Below are positions 1 through 7,505 of a DNA stretch of 49,959 bases, in pieces. The position numbers and the translations under genes are program-made. Under the pieces are notes generated by a model. It saw nothing but the letters and a program-made list of their open reading frames with translations. It was not told where the DNA came from and did not search any database. Each line of letters begins with the position of its first letter. Positions within the stretch are counted from its first letter, which is position 1. The DNA is from Fidelibacterota bacterium (lineage in GTDB: Bacteria; Fidelibacterota; Fidelibacteria; Fidelibacterales; Fidelibacteraceae). The stretch spans positions 1 to 49,959 of the forward strand of contig JAQVTR010000010.1 of the NCBI GenBank assembly GCA_028699915.1, given 5' to 3'.

Positions 1-1430
1 CCTCTGGTGCTGGGAATCCTTTTTGTGCATTTTTTCCCAAAAGCCGCGGAAAAAATGAAGAAACCCATGCAGTATTTTTCGCTGATTTTCTTCATTGCCA
101 TGGTCGTGTTGTCATTCAGCAATAATAGCGAAACTTCCATCTTGTTCAGTTCGCGTGCAAGCAGTTCCCGCTTACCTTTCGGCAGCCTTAAGGTGTATGC
201 ATAGGCGGGCGTATTGAATTTCCGCAGCTCGGGATTAATATCCCGCAACTGATCAAAGGTGATCCCGCAGACCCGGGCGATCTTTTCCAGTTCGTAACTC
301 TGCTGCAGGGTCAGCGTATCAAAATCCCCCCAGGTCGGCAAAGGCTTATAGTCGGTGAATCCGTACTTGGCAGGTTCAATGGATATGGCTGCAATCGCCA
401 TAATGTAGGGAACGTAATTACGGGTTGCGCGCGGCAAAGTTTTCATTTGCCAGTAATCGCGGGTGTGTTCATAACGTACCGAACGTCCCACACGCCCTTC
501 ACCGGCGTTGAAAGCCGCCATCACGAGATACCAGTCCTGAAATTCTTCGTACAGATACAGCAAATACTTGGCAGCGGCAATGGTAGATTTGATCGGATCG
601 CGGCGCTCATCCACCCAGTAATCATATTTCAGACCGAAGCTTTTTGCGGTGTAATCCATAAACTGCCACTGTCCCGCAGCACCGACATAGGAGGTCGCGT
701 CGGTCTTCATTTCACTTTCCAGCATGCTGAGATAAATGAATTCCTCCGGGACCCCCTGATCCTGCAATATCTGCCGGAACAGTCGTTCATATACGGCTTT
801 TGTCCGGATCCAGTTCTGCATATCGCCGCGGCGCCGGGTCTGAAACATCTTAATAGCGGTTTCCACACGGCTGTTGATAATGATGGGCACATGTCCGTCC
901 CGGTCTTCCAGAACGATATAATCCATCGTACCTTCACCGGCAAAATATTCATCCGTCATGCGACTCATCGCCTGCTGCAGATCCCGGAGATTGAATTCCT
1001 CATGGAGTTCACGCATCTGAGGGGCATATTTGTCAAAAGTCCGGACTATGTGATCGGTAAATACCTTGAATTGCTCATACTGGATCTCGTCCATTCGGTT
1101 ATAGGACTCGATCTGAGCCAGGATCTCAAAAATGATACTCAGCTGAAATTCCACTTCAAGGGAATCGTTATCTTCCTGAGCAATAAGCGCATCGACATAA
1201 TGGACTTTTGCCTGGGTAAGATGCTGGTCAAAGGGGGTTTCAAATTCCACGTTCTCGGGAATCAGCAGGATCTCCGATGTAATATTGGAACTGTCCTCGG
1301 CCGTGTACTCATAGATCGGCACCGGATCTTCGGAACGCGCTTGTTCCGCAACGGTTTCTTGTGTCCCCGAAAAACAGGCCGTATTCAGCATCAGCAATGT
1401 CAACAGTAAGGGTACTCCGCAAAATTTCAT
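1..1430 (-). CDS. MltD-like membrane-bound lytic murein transglycosylase (3' end cut by window edge)
   Basis: Seen: an uninterrupted minus-strand frame of 476 codons from ATG at 1430 to the window edge. The N-terminus is a lipoprotein signal peptide ending LNTAC (Cys19). The middle holds the GH23 (SLT) domain: LSMLES with the likely catalytic Glu238, then AAGQWQF at 251-257, and AAFNAGEGRVGRS around 315. A stretch rich in DINP-type residues follows at about 400. Known: this family cleaves the MurNAc-GlcNAc bond of peptidoglycan in the periplasm with formation of 1,6-anhydro ends. MltD proteins usually end in LysM repeats; the last 30 visible residues (Cys- and Phe-rich) do not look like LysM, so either the repeats are absent or a frameshift lies near the edge. 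It starts 18 bp after argS and is probably co-transcribed with it. Confidence 0.85.
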   Translation of the reverse strand, partial: MKFCGVPLLLTLLMLNTACFSGTQETVAEQARSEDPVPIYEYTAEDSSNITSEILLIPENVEFETPFDQHLTQAKVHYVDALIAQEDNDSLEVEFQLSIIFEILAQIESYNRMDEIQYEQFKVFTDHIVRTFDKYAPQMRELHEEFNLRDLQQAMSRMTDEYFAGEGTMDYIVLEDRDGHVPIIINSRVETAIKMFQTRRRGDMQNWIRTKAVYERLFRQILQDQGVPEEFIYLSMLESEMKTDATSYVGAAGQWQFMDYTAKSFGLKYDYWVDERRDPIKSTIAAAKYLLYLYEEFQDWYLVMAAFNAGEGRVGRSVRYEHTRDYWQMKTLPRATRNYVPYIMAIAAISIEPAKYGFTDYKPLPTWGDFDTLTLQQSYELEKIARVCGITFDQLRDINPELRKFNTPAYAYTLRLPKGKRELLARELNKMEVSLLLLNDNTTMAMKKISEKYCMGFFIFSAAFGKKCTKRIPSTR

Positions 1431-1448
1431 GTAAAGCGTCCTTTTGGA

Positions 1449-3074
1449 TTACATTTTTTCCGGGGCGGAAATCCCCAGAATGTACATACCGTTGGCGAGA
1501 ATGGTTTTTACGGCATCAACAAGCTGCAAGCGGGCTTTTGACAGCGCAACATCTTCCGTCACAACCCGGTGCACGGTGTAGAATTTGTGGAAAGCCGTAG
1601 CAAGACGATATAGATAATTTGTAAGATACATGGGCTCCAGCGTTGAATGGCACAATTCCATGATTTCTTTGAACTCGATCATGATTTCGATCAGTGCCAG
1701 CACTTCGGGTTCCTGTAAAAGCGCGAGGTCTGCGGCTTCATAGGAATCGATATGCTTCTCCTTGCTGTGCACAAGGATATTGCACATGCGTGCGTGGGCA
1801 TACTGCAGATAGAACACCGGATTTTCATCGCTTTGTTTCTGCGCCAGCGCGATATCAAAATTCAAATGGGAATCCATGCTGCGCATTAAATAAAAATAGC
1901 GAACCACATCCGCACCGGCAAGATCGATCAGTTCGTCCAAGGTGACAAAATTGGCCTTGCGGGTGGACATTTTGATCTTTTCTCCATCCCGGGTCAGGGT
2001 GACGAACTGATGCAGCAAAACACGGATATGACCGGTTGCATATCCCAGCGCTTCCAATGCCGCCTTAACATCGGGATAGGTTGCATGATGGTCCGCACCG
2101 AAAATATCAATGATCAGATCAAAGCCCCGGCGGATCTTTTCTTTATGATAAGCGATATCCGGCAGCCGGTAGGTCGGTTCTCCGGTATTCTTGACAAGCA
2201 CACGGTCCTTTTCAGCGCCGAATTGGCTTGCCCGGAACCAGGTAGCTCCGCCTTCACGGTACAGAAAACCGGCTTCTTCCAGTTCTTTCAGCACAGCTTC
2301 TATCTTTCCGCTGCTGTAAAGATCTTTCTCATTGTAATAAACATCGTGCCGGATGCCGAGTCGCTGCAGACTGTCGCGGATCGTGCCAAAGATCTGCTGA
2401 GCGGCAAAATCAATAAAGGGCGAAAGCGGTTCGGCACTGACCGAGTCGCCGAATTGCCGGCGAAAATCCCGGGCAATGTCAAATATGTATTCACCTTCAT
2501 AGCCGCCCTCCGGAATATCTGCTTTTTCCCCGAGCAGCTGCCGGTAGCGGGCAAGAACCGAAAGTCCCAGCATGCGCATCTGCCGGCCGGCATCATTGAA
2601 ATAATATTCCCGGGTCACGGAATAGCCATGCCATTCCAGTATGCGGGCGATACTGTCTCCCAGCACCGCCTGGCGGCCGTGCCCGATGGTCAGGGGACCG
2701 GTGGGATTTGCGGAAACGAATTCCACTTGCACCTTCCTGTCCTTGCCGCGGAGTTCGCGCTGAAAATCGGCGCGCGATTTACGGATACGGGTTATAAATG
2801 CCTGAAAATAAGCGGGAGAAAAAGTAAAATTGATAAAACCGGGACCTGCCGTATCTATGGCGGACAGATCGGGAATTTTTCCCTGCAGATGCCGGATCAG
2901 TTCTTCCGCAATCTCGCGGGGCGCCCGCTTTAATTCTTTGGACAAGGTCAATGCAATATTGGTGCTGACATGTCCGAATGCCCGGTCCCGCGGACGCTCG
3001 ACCGTAAAGGCGGTCTGCGGCCAGCCCTGCTCACTGCAGCACTCCTCAATTTTACGTCTGATCGTTTCTATCAT
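1449..3074 (-). CDS. argS: Arginyl-tRNA synthetase
   Basis: Class I aminoacyl-tRNA synthetase that charges tRNA-Arg, 541 aa, normal length. The HIGH-like motif is SANPTGPLTIGHGR (about residues 118-131) and the KMSKS-like motif is KMSTR at about 368-372; the end NGMYILGISAPEKM is the typical C-terminus of the anticodon-binding domain. I chose ATG at 3074 (MIETIRRKIEE), which matches the usual start of the family; the frame stays open 15 codons further upstream, but that extension is Phe-rich and not family-like. A weak GGGA lies just before this ATG. A hairpin with a T-run upstream (3096-3120) suggests it does not share its message with the thiolase gene to its right. Confidence 0.96.
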   Translation of the reverse strand: MIETIRRKIEECCSEQGWPQTAFTVERPRDRAFGHVSTNIALTLSKELKRAPREIAEELIRHLQGKIPDLSAIDTAGPGFINFTFSPAYFQAFITRIRKSRADFQRELRGKDRKVQVEFVSANPTGPLTIGHGRQAVLGDSIARILEWHGYSVTREYYFNDAGRQMRMLGLSVLARYRQLLGEKADIPEGGYEGEYIFDIARDFRRQFGDSVSAEPLSPFIDFAAQQIFGTIRDSLQRLGIRHDVYYNEKDLYSSGKIEAVLKELEEAGFLYREGGATWFRASQFGAEKDRVLVKNTGEPTYRLPDIAYHKEKIRRGFDLIIDIFGADHHATYPDVKAALEALGYATGHIRVLLHQFVTLTRDGEKIKMSTRKANFVTLDELIDLAGADVVRYFYLMRSMDSHLNFDIALAQKQSDENPVFYLQYAHARMCNILVHSKEKHIDSYEAADLALLQEPEVLALIEIMIEFKEIMELCHSTLEPMYLTNYLYRLATAFHKFYTVHRVVTEDVALSKARLQLVDAVKTILANGMYILGISAPEKM

Positions 3075-3095
3075 GCTATTCCCAAAAAACACCAT

Positions 3096-3120
3096 AAAAA
3101 AACAAGTTGCCTTATGCAAC
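3096..3120 (-). terminator. Rho-independent terminator candidate after the PP-loop thiolase gene
   Basis: On the minus strand GTTGC-ATAAG-GCAAC forms a 5-bp stem followed by TTGTTTTTTT. It lies 71 bp past the stop codon of the thiolase gene and just before argS. The stem is short, so strength is uncertain. Confidence 0.45.
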
Positions 3121-3190
3121 CCTCTAACCGGAAGAAGCTACTATTTTTATCTTAAGATTTCAATCAAAAAGCGAAAGGGAAGCATGTTTT

Positions 3191-4216
3191 TTATCCGTCG
3201 ATCCGCAGTGCTTTCAGCAAGGGATCATCCGGGATCAGGGCCGCTGCACGGATTCGCTTGCTGATCTCCGCTTCCTGTATGTTTACCGTGATTTGCGCGC
3301 CAGTTTCCGCTTTGGAATAGCGCCCAAGGATCCGTGCTGCAAGCCGGCAGTCTTCGTTAGTGAAACGGCCCAAGCCCAGCGCCGACGCACCAATGACGTT
3401 TTCCAGCTCGAATGTTATATGCCTGGTTCGGAAGGGTTGTAAAAGCAGCGCTTCCGTCTCGTTGCGACTGACGATGAGATATGCCTCTTCCGAAAGACGA
3501 AAATGACGCCCGATCCGCAATAATCCTATATCCTCCCGGGGAAAGCGTTCTTTCCCATACTGCCTTAGCAGATCCCGAAAACGCGCAGTGAAGACCGCAT
3601 CGGTCAGGAAACAGTTCCCTCCGGCCGCCACGGCCAGATGCTCTACATGCAGTTCCTTTGCAAGTTCCAGCTGAGGCCGCCGGCTGCGCCCCTGAAAACC
3701 TTTCAGTGCTTTACGGTCGATCCTGCCTTCCAATTCAGGAACGGTCGGCGGCAGACAAAGCGCCGATAAAGGCCGTAAAAGACGTCCTTCGATCCCGCTT
3801 TCCTTTAGTACGATCTTCATCTGATGCGCCAGCTGGCTGTTGGGCCGCTGTCCCAGAACTTCACCGGTGATCACCAGTTCCGCATTTTCCTCTTTCATTA
3901 TGCGTGCGGCAACCCGGATCATGTGCAAATGGCAGTCCATGCAGGGATTCAGATGTTTTCCATAACCGTGAACGGGATTCAGGAGCGTTTTCCAGTATTC
4001 CTCGTGAATATCTTCAATTCGTAAAGGAATTCCCAGTTCACGCGCGATATTTGCGATTTTTCCTGTCCCGCTGCCGGACCCTTCCTTGTGTCCCGTAAAA
4101 CCGGTCCGGATCAGAAGTCCCGTGATCCGGACATTCTGACGCTGCAGCAAGGCGATCGCAAGAACCGAATCCAATCCTCCGGACAATAAGGCAATGGCCT
4201 TTACTTCTTTTGCCAT
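3191..4216 (-). CDS. PP-loop ATPase, MnmA/ThiI-like RNA thiolase with NFACT-R-like C-terminal domain
   Basis: 341 aa. Seen: an adenylating PP-loop ALLSGGLDS (SGGLDS at 12-17), a CxxC pair in LNPCMDCH (Cys92, Cys95), ITGEVLGQRPNSQ at 117-128, LRPLSALCLPPT with Cys154, and AAGGNCFLTD with Cys202. A segment GLLRIGRHFRL...LIVSRNETEALLL (about 231-259) resembles the NFACT RNA-binding (DUF814) fold. Known: proteins of this architecture are annotated as tRNA 2-/4-thiouridine-forming enzymes related to MnmA; the PP-loop activates the RNA base with ATP and the cysteines carry sulfur or an Fe-S cluster. Inference: it thiolates a tRNA, but the exact base cannot be told from sequence. Its start overlaps the upstream lipoprotein gene by 16 bp, implying translational coupling. 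Confidence 0.8.
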   Translation of the reverse strand: MAKEVKAIALLSGGLDSVLAIALLQRQNVRITGLLIRTGFTGHKEGSGSGTGKIANIARELGIPLRIEDIHEEYWKTLLNPVHGYGKHLNPCMDCHLHMIRVAARIMKEENAELVITGEVLGQRPNSQLAHQMKIVLKESGIEGRLLRPLSALCLPPTVPELEGRIDRKALKGFQGRSRRPQLELAKELHVEHLAVAAGGNCFLTDAVFTARFRDLLRQYGKERFPREDIGLLRIGRHFRLSEEAYLIVSRNETEALLLQPFRTRHITFELENVIGASALGLGRFTNEDCRLAARILGRYSKAETGAQITVNIQEAEISKRIRAAALIPDDPLLKALRIDG

Positions 4217-4539
4217 GGCTGTCCTGTTTCTTCCAGAGGGTGTTTTTCCATCAAGGTTACCTTGTAGCCCAGTTCCGGGAAGCGGGATTCGATATTGAGC
4301 TGATGCGTCTTGAATCGGTCGTAGTGAACGATCACAAGATCCGAATCCGGATAAGTGACCAGCATAGAAACGCCGGGATCGCCGAGAATGGCCGTTTTCA
4401 GCGAGTCCGGATGCAGGGCATTCTCTTCCGCGCTGTAACGGAATATCAGCACGTTGTGATGGGATTTGCTGCAGGCCGCCGCCATCAGCAGGAAGAGCAG
4501 CAATACTAACGCGGTTTTTGGTGTTTTTTTCTTCATCAT
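4201..4539 (-). CDS. Small lipoprotein with HMA/ferredoxin-like fold lacking the metal CxxC
   Basis: 112 aa from ATG 4539 (a second ATG follows at 4536, and TTG 4545 is possible). The signal peptide is KKK...LLLFLLMAAAC with a lipobox (Cys23). The mature part follows the beta-alpha-beta-beta-alpha-beta rhythm of heavy-metal-associated domains: LIFRYS, then GDPGVSMLVTYPDSDLVIVHYD, then a helix and FPELGYKVTLME. The metal-binding CxxC expected in the first loop is absent (HPDSLKT instead). Function unknown; I infer a periplasm-facing lipid-anchored domain that has lost metal binding. It overlaps the RNA thiolase start, an odd pairing of an envelope protein with a cytoplasmic RNA enzyme. No Shine-Dalgarno site is visible, and a TATAAT sits only five bases upstream of the ATG. 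Confidence 0.7.
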   Translation of the reverse strand: MMKKKTPKTALVLLLFLLMAAACSKSHHNVLIFRYSAEENALHPDSLKTAILGDPGVSMLVTYPDSDLVIVHYDRFKTHQLNIESRFPELGYKVTLMEKHPLEETGQPWQKK

Positions 4540-4544
4540 ATCCA

Positions 4545-4550
4545 ATTATA
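4545..4550 (-). promoter_or_regulatory. Possible -10 box of a leaderless transcript
   Basis: A perfect TATAAT on the minus strand ends five bases before the lipoprotein ATG at 4539. If used, transcription would start on or next to the start codon, which fits the lack of a Shine-Dalgarno site. No good -35 was found 17-18 bp upstream (TGTCAT at best). The surrounding 187-bp gap (4540-4726) separates divergent genes and must hold promoters for both. Confidence 0.3.
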
Positions 4551-4726
4551 AGGATTTAAAAGGAAAATGACATGCGGAATCGCAGAGTTCCCGTTTTTTC
4601 ACGTAAAAAACCGTTTGTTTGAAATTCTTTCATACGGCATTGCCGGATACACGATTTAAAACCTTTTTTCTTCTGAAAGATCGCCCTAAATTTAAAAAGA
4701 TAAAAAAATTAAGTCTAAGGGCAGAA

Positions 4727-5998
4727 ATGAATAATTATCCGTTCCTGTTAAGCCACACGGCCGAATTGCTGGGTTACTGGACAGCGAAAGAAAACGCTGC
4801 TCCTGCCGATCTTCTGCGACGGCGCTTCTTTCGTGAACGCCCCTATCTGGGCGCGGCAGACCGGAGATTCATTGATTTCCTATACTTTGATGTTATCCGG
4901 AATCTGCGCCTTTACCGCTGGCAAGTCCGGGAGAATGGTGCGGGAGACGAACCCGAGGCCCTTATACTGACCGTGCATGCGTTTTTTACGCATTACTCCG
5001 AACAGGTAAAGGATCTGAGCTTTAAGATCGACGATCCGACGGCACAGCTGTTCCGGCGCTATTCCTACCGGGAAGTCTATCCGGAAGATCCGGCGATCCG
5101 TTATTCCGTACCGGAGGTCCTTTGGGAGCGAATTCGCAATGCATATCCGGGTAACACGCTTGAAGCCTGCCTTAAACAGCTCTTGCGTCCTTCCGAGGTG
5201 CATATCCGGGTCAACACCCTGAAAACGACGGCGGAAAAACTGCAGCGGGATTTACCGGAACTCCCTTTGAGGAAAGGTCTGATCTCTCCGCTTGCCCTGC
5301 GCAGCGAAATTTACCGCAGCATGGACCATCACCCGCTTTTCCGGCAGGGATATTTTGAATTCCAGGATGAAAGCAGTCAATTGACCGCCTACGCCTGCGA
5401 ACCCCGTGAAAGCGATACCGTGATCGATCTTTGCGCCGGGGCCGGCGGCAAAACCTTGCATCTGGCCGCTTTGAAAAAAGACCGCGGCAGGGTGATCGCA
5501 ACCGATATTGCTCCCGGGAGAATGGAAGAACTGAAACGCCGGGCAGAGCGCGCCGACCTGCATTCGGTGCGGTGTATGTCCCTTTCGGAACTGCAAAACA
5601 GCTATGCGGGGAAAGCAGATATACTCCTTATCGATGCCCCTTGCAGCGGATCCGGCGTGTACGGAAGGCACCCCGACCGGAAATGGGGGCTGGATGCGCA
5701 AAAACTGGATTATTATTGTCAGGTTCAGCGGGAAATCCTGGAGCGGCATGCCGCGTTATTGAAAACGGGCGGGACGCTGATCTATGCGACCTGCTCCATT
5801 ATTCCGGAAGAAAATATGCTGCAGGTACGCAGCTTTCTGGAACGACACCCGGAATTTCAGCCCCTGAGTTTGGGCCCGGCCTTTCGGAAATATCATATCC
5901 CCGTTTCGCTCCCCGATCCTTCTTTCATGCGGCAGATACTTCCCCAGGAATTTAACAGCGATGGCTTTTTTATCGCAAAAATGATAAGGATTTCCTGA
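4727..5998 (+). CDS. RsmB/NOL1-NOP2-sun family rRNA (cytosine-C5)-methyltransferase
   Basis: 423 aa from ATG 4727, which has TAAGGG 7-8 bases upstream; the open frame extends further 5' but without a ribosome site. Layout: an N-terminal helical NusB-like region (about 1-140), a linker, then the SAM-dependent methyltransferase domain with IDLCAGAGGKT (motif I), LIDAPCSGSGVYGRHPDRKW (motif IV, with PCSG cysteine) and LIYATCSIIPEEN (motif VI, with the TCS cysteine). Those two cysteines are the nucleophile and release residues of m5C enzymes. It most likely methylates 16S rRNA C967 (RsmB role), but RsmF-type substrates cannot be excluded. It is the only housekeeping gene on the plus strand. Confidence 0.88.
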   Translation: MNNYPFLLSHTAELLGYWTAKENAAPADLLRRRFFRERPYLGAADRRFIDFLYFDVIRNLRLYRWQVRENGAGDEPEALILTVHAFFTHYSEQVKDLSFKIDDPTAQLFRRYSYREVYPEDPAIRYSVPEVLWERIRNAYPGNTLEACLKQLLRPSEVHIRVNTLKTTAEKLQRDLPELPLRKGLISPLALRSEIYRSMDHHPLFRQGYFEFQDESSQLTAYACEPRESDTVIDLCAGAGGKTLHLAALKKDRGRVIATDIAPGRMEELKRRAERADLHSVRCMSLSELQNSYAGKADILLIDAPCSGSGVYGRHPDRKWGLDAQKLDYYCQVQREILERHAALLKTGGTLIYATCSIIPEENMLQVRSFLERHPEFQPLSLGPAFRKYHIPVSLPDPSFMRQILPQEFNSDGFFIAKMIRIS

Positions 5999-6020
5999 TC
6001 CTGAAAATCTTATTCAAATA

Positions 6021-6047
6021 AAAAAAGCCCCGTTGCCGGGGCTTTTA
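6021..6047. terminator. Bidirectional rho-independent terminator
   Basis: AGCCCCG-TTGC-CGGGGCT with an A-tract before and TTTTAT after. It lies between the convergent methyltransferase gene and the secreted-protein gene and can end both transcripts. Confidence 0.85.
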
Positions 6048-6063
6048 TAAATTGATGACAACA

Positions 6064-7239
6064 TCATTTTACCAGGAGCATCTTCTGCGAATGATGTTCG
6101 CCGGCGATATTGCTCGTGAGCACATACATACCGGAACTCAGATCATCACAGAGAACCCGGATGGCATAGCTGCCTGGTGCATAGTTGCCGTTTGCGATAT
6201 CGCGAACCATTTTTCCGGACATATCAAAGAGCCGGATTGTCACATCCATGTTTTCCTGTAAAACAAAGGGGACCGTAAAGCCGGGATTGAAGGGATTGGG
6301 ATGCGCATTTAGCACTGTATAGGAAATCCCGTTCCCCACCTCAACTTGTGCAAGACTTAAAGTATTTCCGGCAATATCAACCGCTTCAAGCCGGTATACG
6401 GAATAAGCAGAAGCAGCTCCGGCATCCCACACCTCGTACTTGTTGACGCTGTTCTTTTCCTGAGCAAGGAGTGAAGGATTTGTCGCATATCCGGTAAGCA
6501 TGGCGAAATTAAAGCCATCCGTTGAATGCAGAAGATTGTATCCGACAATATCCGTTTCGTAACGGGTCGACCATTTAATGATAATATCGGATTTTTTGGG
6601 AGCGGCGGTAAAACTGAAGAGATTTAGCGATCCGACCGGAATATCCGCCGGAACAATTACATCTTCTACCGCTTCGCTGTAGTCCAGACCGCCGTCAAAG
6701 GTTTCGTAATTAAAATTCCAGTAGAGGCTTTCCGTTCCGGGTAGATACGAAGGGAACAGAAGCTGTCCGCTGCCGGAAGCCGCAACTTCCATCCGGATTC
6801 GAAACAATTCCGACGGCGCCTGAGGATCGGTGGAAACCTTGCCGTAAAAATCCTGCATATCTGCGGAACCGGCGAAAAAGGCGTCAAAGGTAACGGCAAA
6901 ACAATTGTTCCGGTTGTCATTGGTAATCACGTCGTAAACTTCGGTGATCACATCCGGCAGCACGCTCTGTAAAATCCCCGTCTTCTGTACAAGTACTTTA
7001 TCGTTATAAACAAGCATTTCCCCGAAAATATCAGTCGGATAGTCTACATAAACCATTCCGGAACTCAGGATTTCTTCTCCTTCACTCAGCCATATCTGCA
7101 CGTCAAAGACATAATAAGTTTTGGCGTCCTCACTTAAGGTTGTTCCGTTTGAATAGATAAGATGCAGTGTTCCGCTTGCCGGAAAGGCGAACGAAAACAC
7201 CAGCATCATCACGAAAACGAGTTTGAACATCCTATGCAT
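6064..7239 (-). CDS. Secreted protein with type IX-like C-terminal sorting domain (paralog A)
   Basis: 391 aa. Start ATG 7239 has GGGAGG seven bases upstream. N-terminal signal peptide (KLVFVMMLVFSFAFPASG). The body (about 25-210) is beta-rich with no catalytic motif I recognise; residues 210-300 look like a fibronectin-III/Ig-like module (SFTAAPKKSDIIIKWSTR...GYNLLHS). The last 85 residues are the sorting domain: HPNPFNPGF, LFDMSGKMVRDIANG, SGMYVLTSNIAG, QKMLLVK. Known: such domains direct proteins across the outer membrane and are then cleaved or anchor the protein. It is a clear paralog of the next gene (same NGT/LHLIYSN start, same domain order), so the two arose by tandem duplication. 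Role probably cell-surface or extracellular. Confidence 0.8.
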   Translation of the reverse strand: MHRMFKLVFVMMLVFSFAFPASGTLHLIYSNGTTLSEDAKTYYVFDVQIWLSEGEEILSSGMVYVDYPTDIFGEMLVYNDKVLVQKTGILQSVLPDVITEVYDVITNDNRNNCFAVTFDAFFAGSADMQDFYGKVSTDPQAPSELFRIRMEVAASGSGQLLFPSYLPGTESLYWNFNYETFDGGLDYSEAVEDVIVPADIPVGSLNLFSFTAAPKKSDIIIKWSTRYETDIVGYNLLHSTDGFNFAMLTGYATNPSLLAQEKNSVNKYEVWDAGAASAYSVYRLEAVDIAGNTLSLAQVEVGNGISYTVLNAHPNPFNPGFTVPFVLQENMDVTIRLFDMSGKMVRDIANGNYAPGSYAIRVLCDDLSSGMYVLTSNIAGEHHSQKMLLVK

Positions 7240-7457
7240 ACATTTCCTCCCGACTACCGCATTTATTAGTATTTATTAACATATCCTTTATAAAATCTTG
7301 TTAAAGTATAATATAAACAATGAATTTGCAAGAAATTCCTTAATTTTTTTAACGTTATCCGGCAATCGCAGGTTTTCCATGCAAATATGTTCACATTTCA
7401 TACCAGCTGCTGAATAACAATTCACTGTCGCAATAAGGCATTTTCCTGCGGAAAAAC

Positions 7458-7488
7458 ACAAAACGGCACGTCTCTGCGTGCCGTTTTG
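7458..7488 (-). terminator. Rho-independent terminator after secreted paralog B
   Basis: AAAACGGCACG-TCTCTG-CGTGCCGTTTT, an 11-bp perfect stem, 18 bp past the stop codon of the paralog B gene. It separates the two paralogs into independent transcripts. The rest of the gap to 7240 is AT-rich and should hold the paralog A promoter, which I could not place confidently. Confidence 0.8.
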
Positions 7489-7505
7489 CTCTCTCTCATT
7501 GCAGT

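Noticed and set aside
447-1409. Long plus-strand open frame (320 codons)
   Set aside because: It is antisense to the lytic transglycosylase gene, has no family motifs, and the minus strand carries clear catalytic residues.
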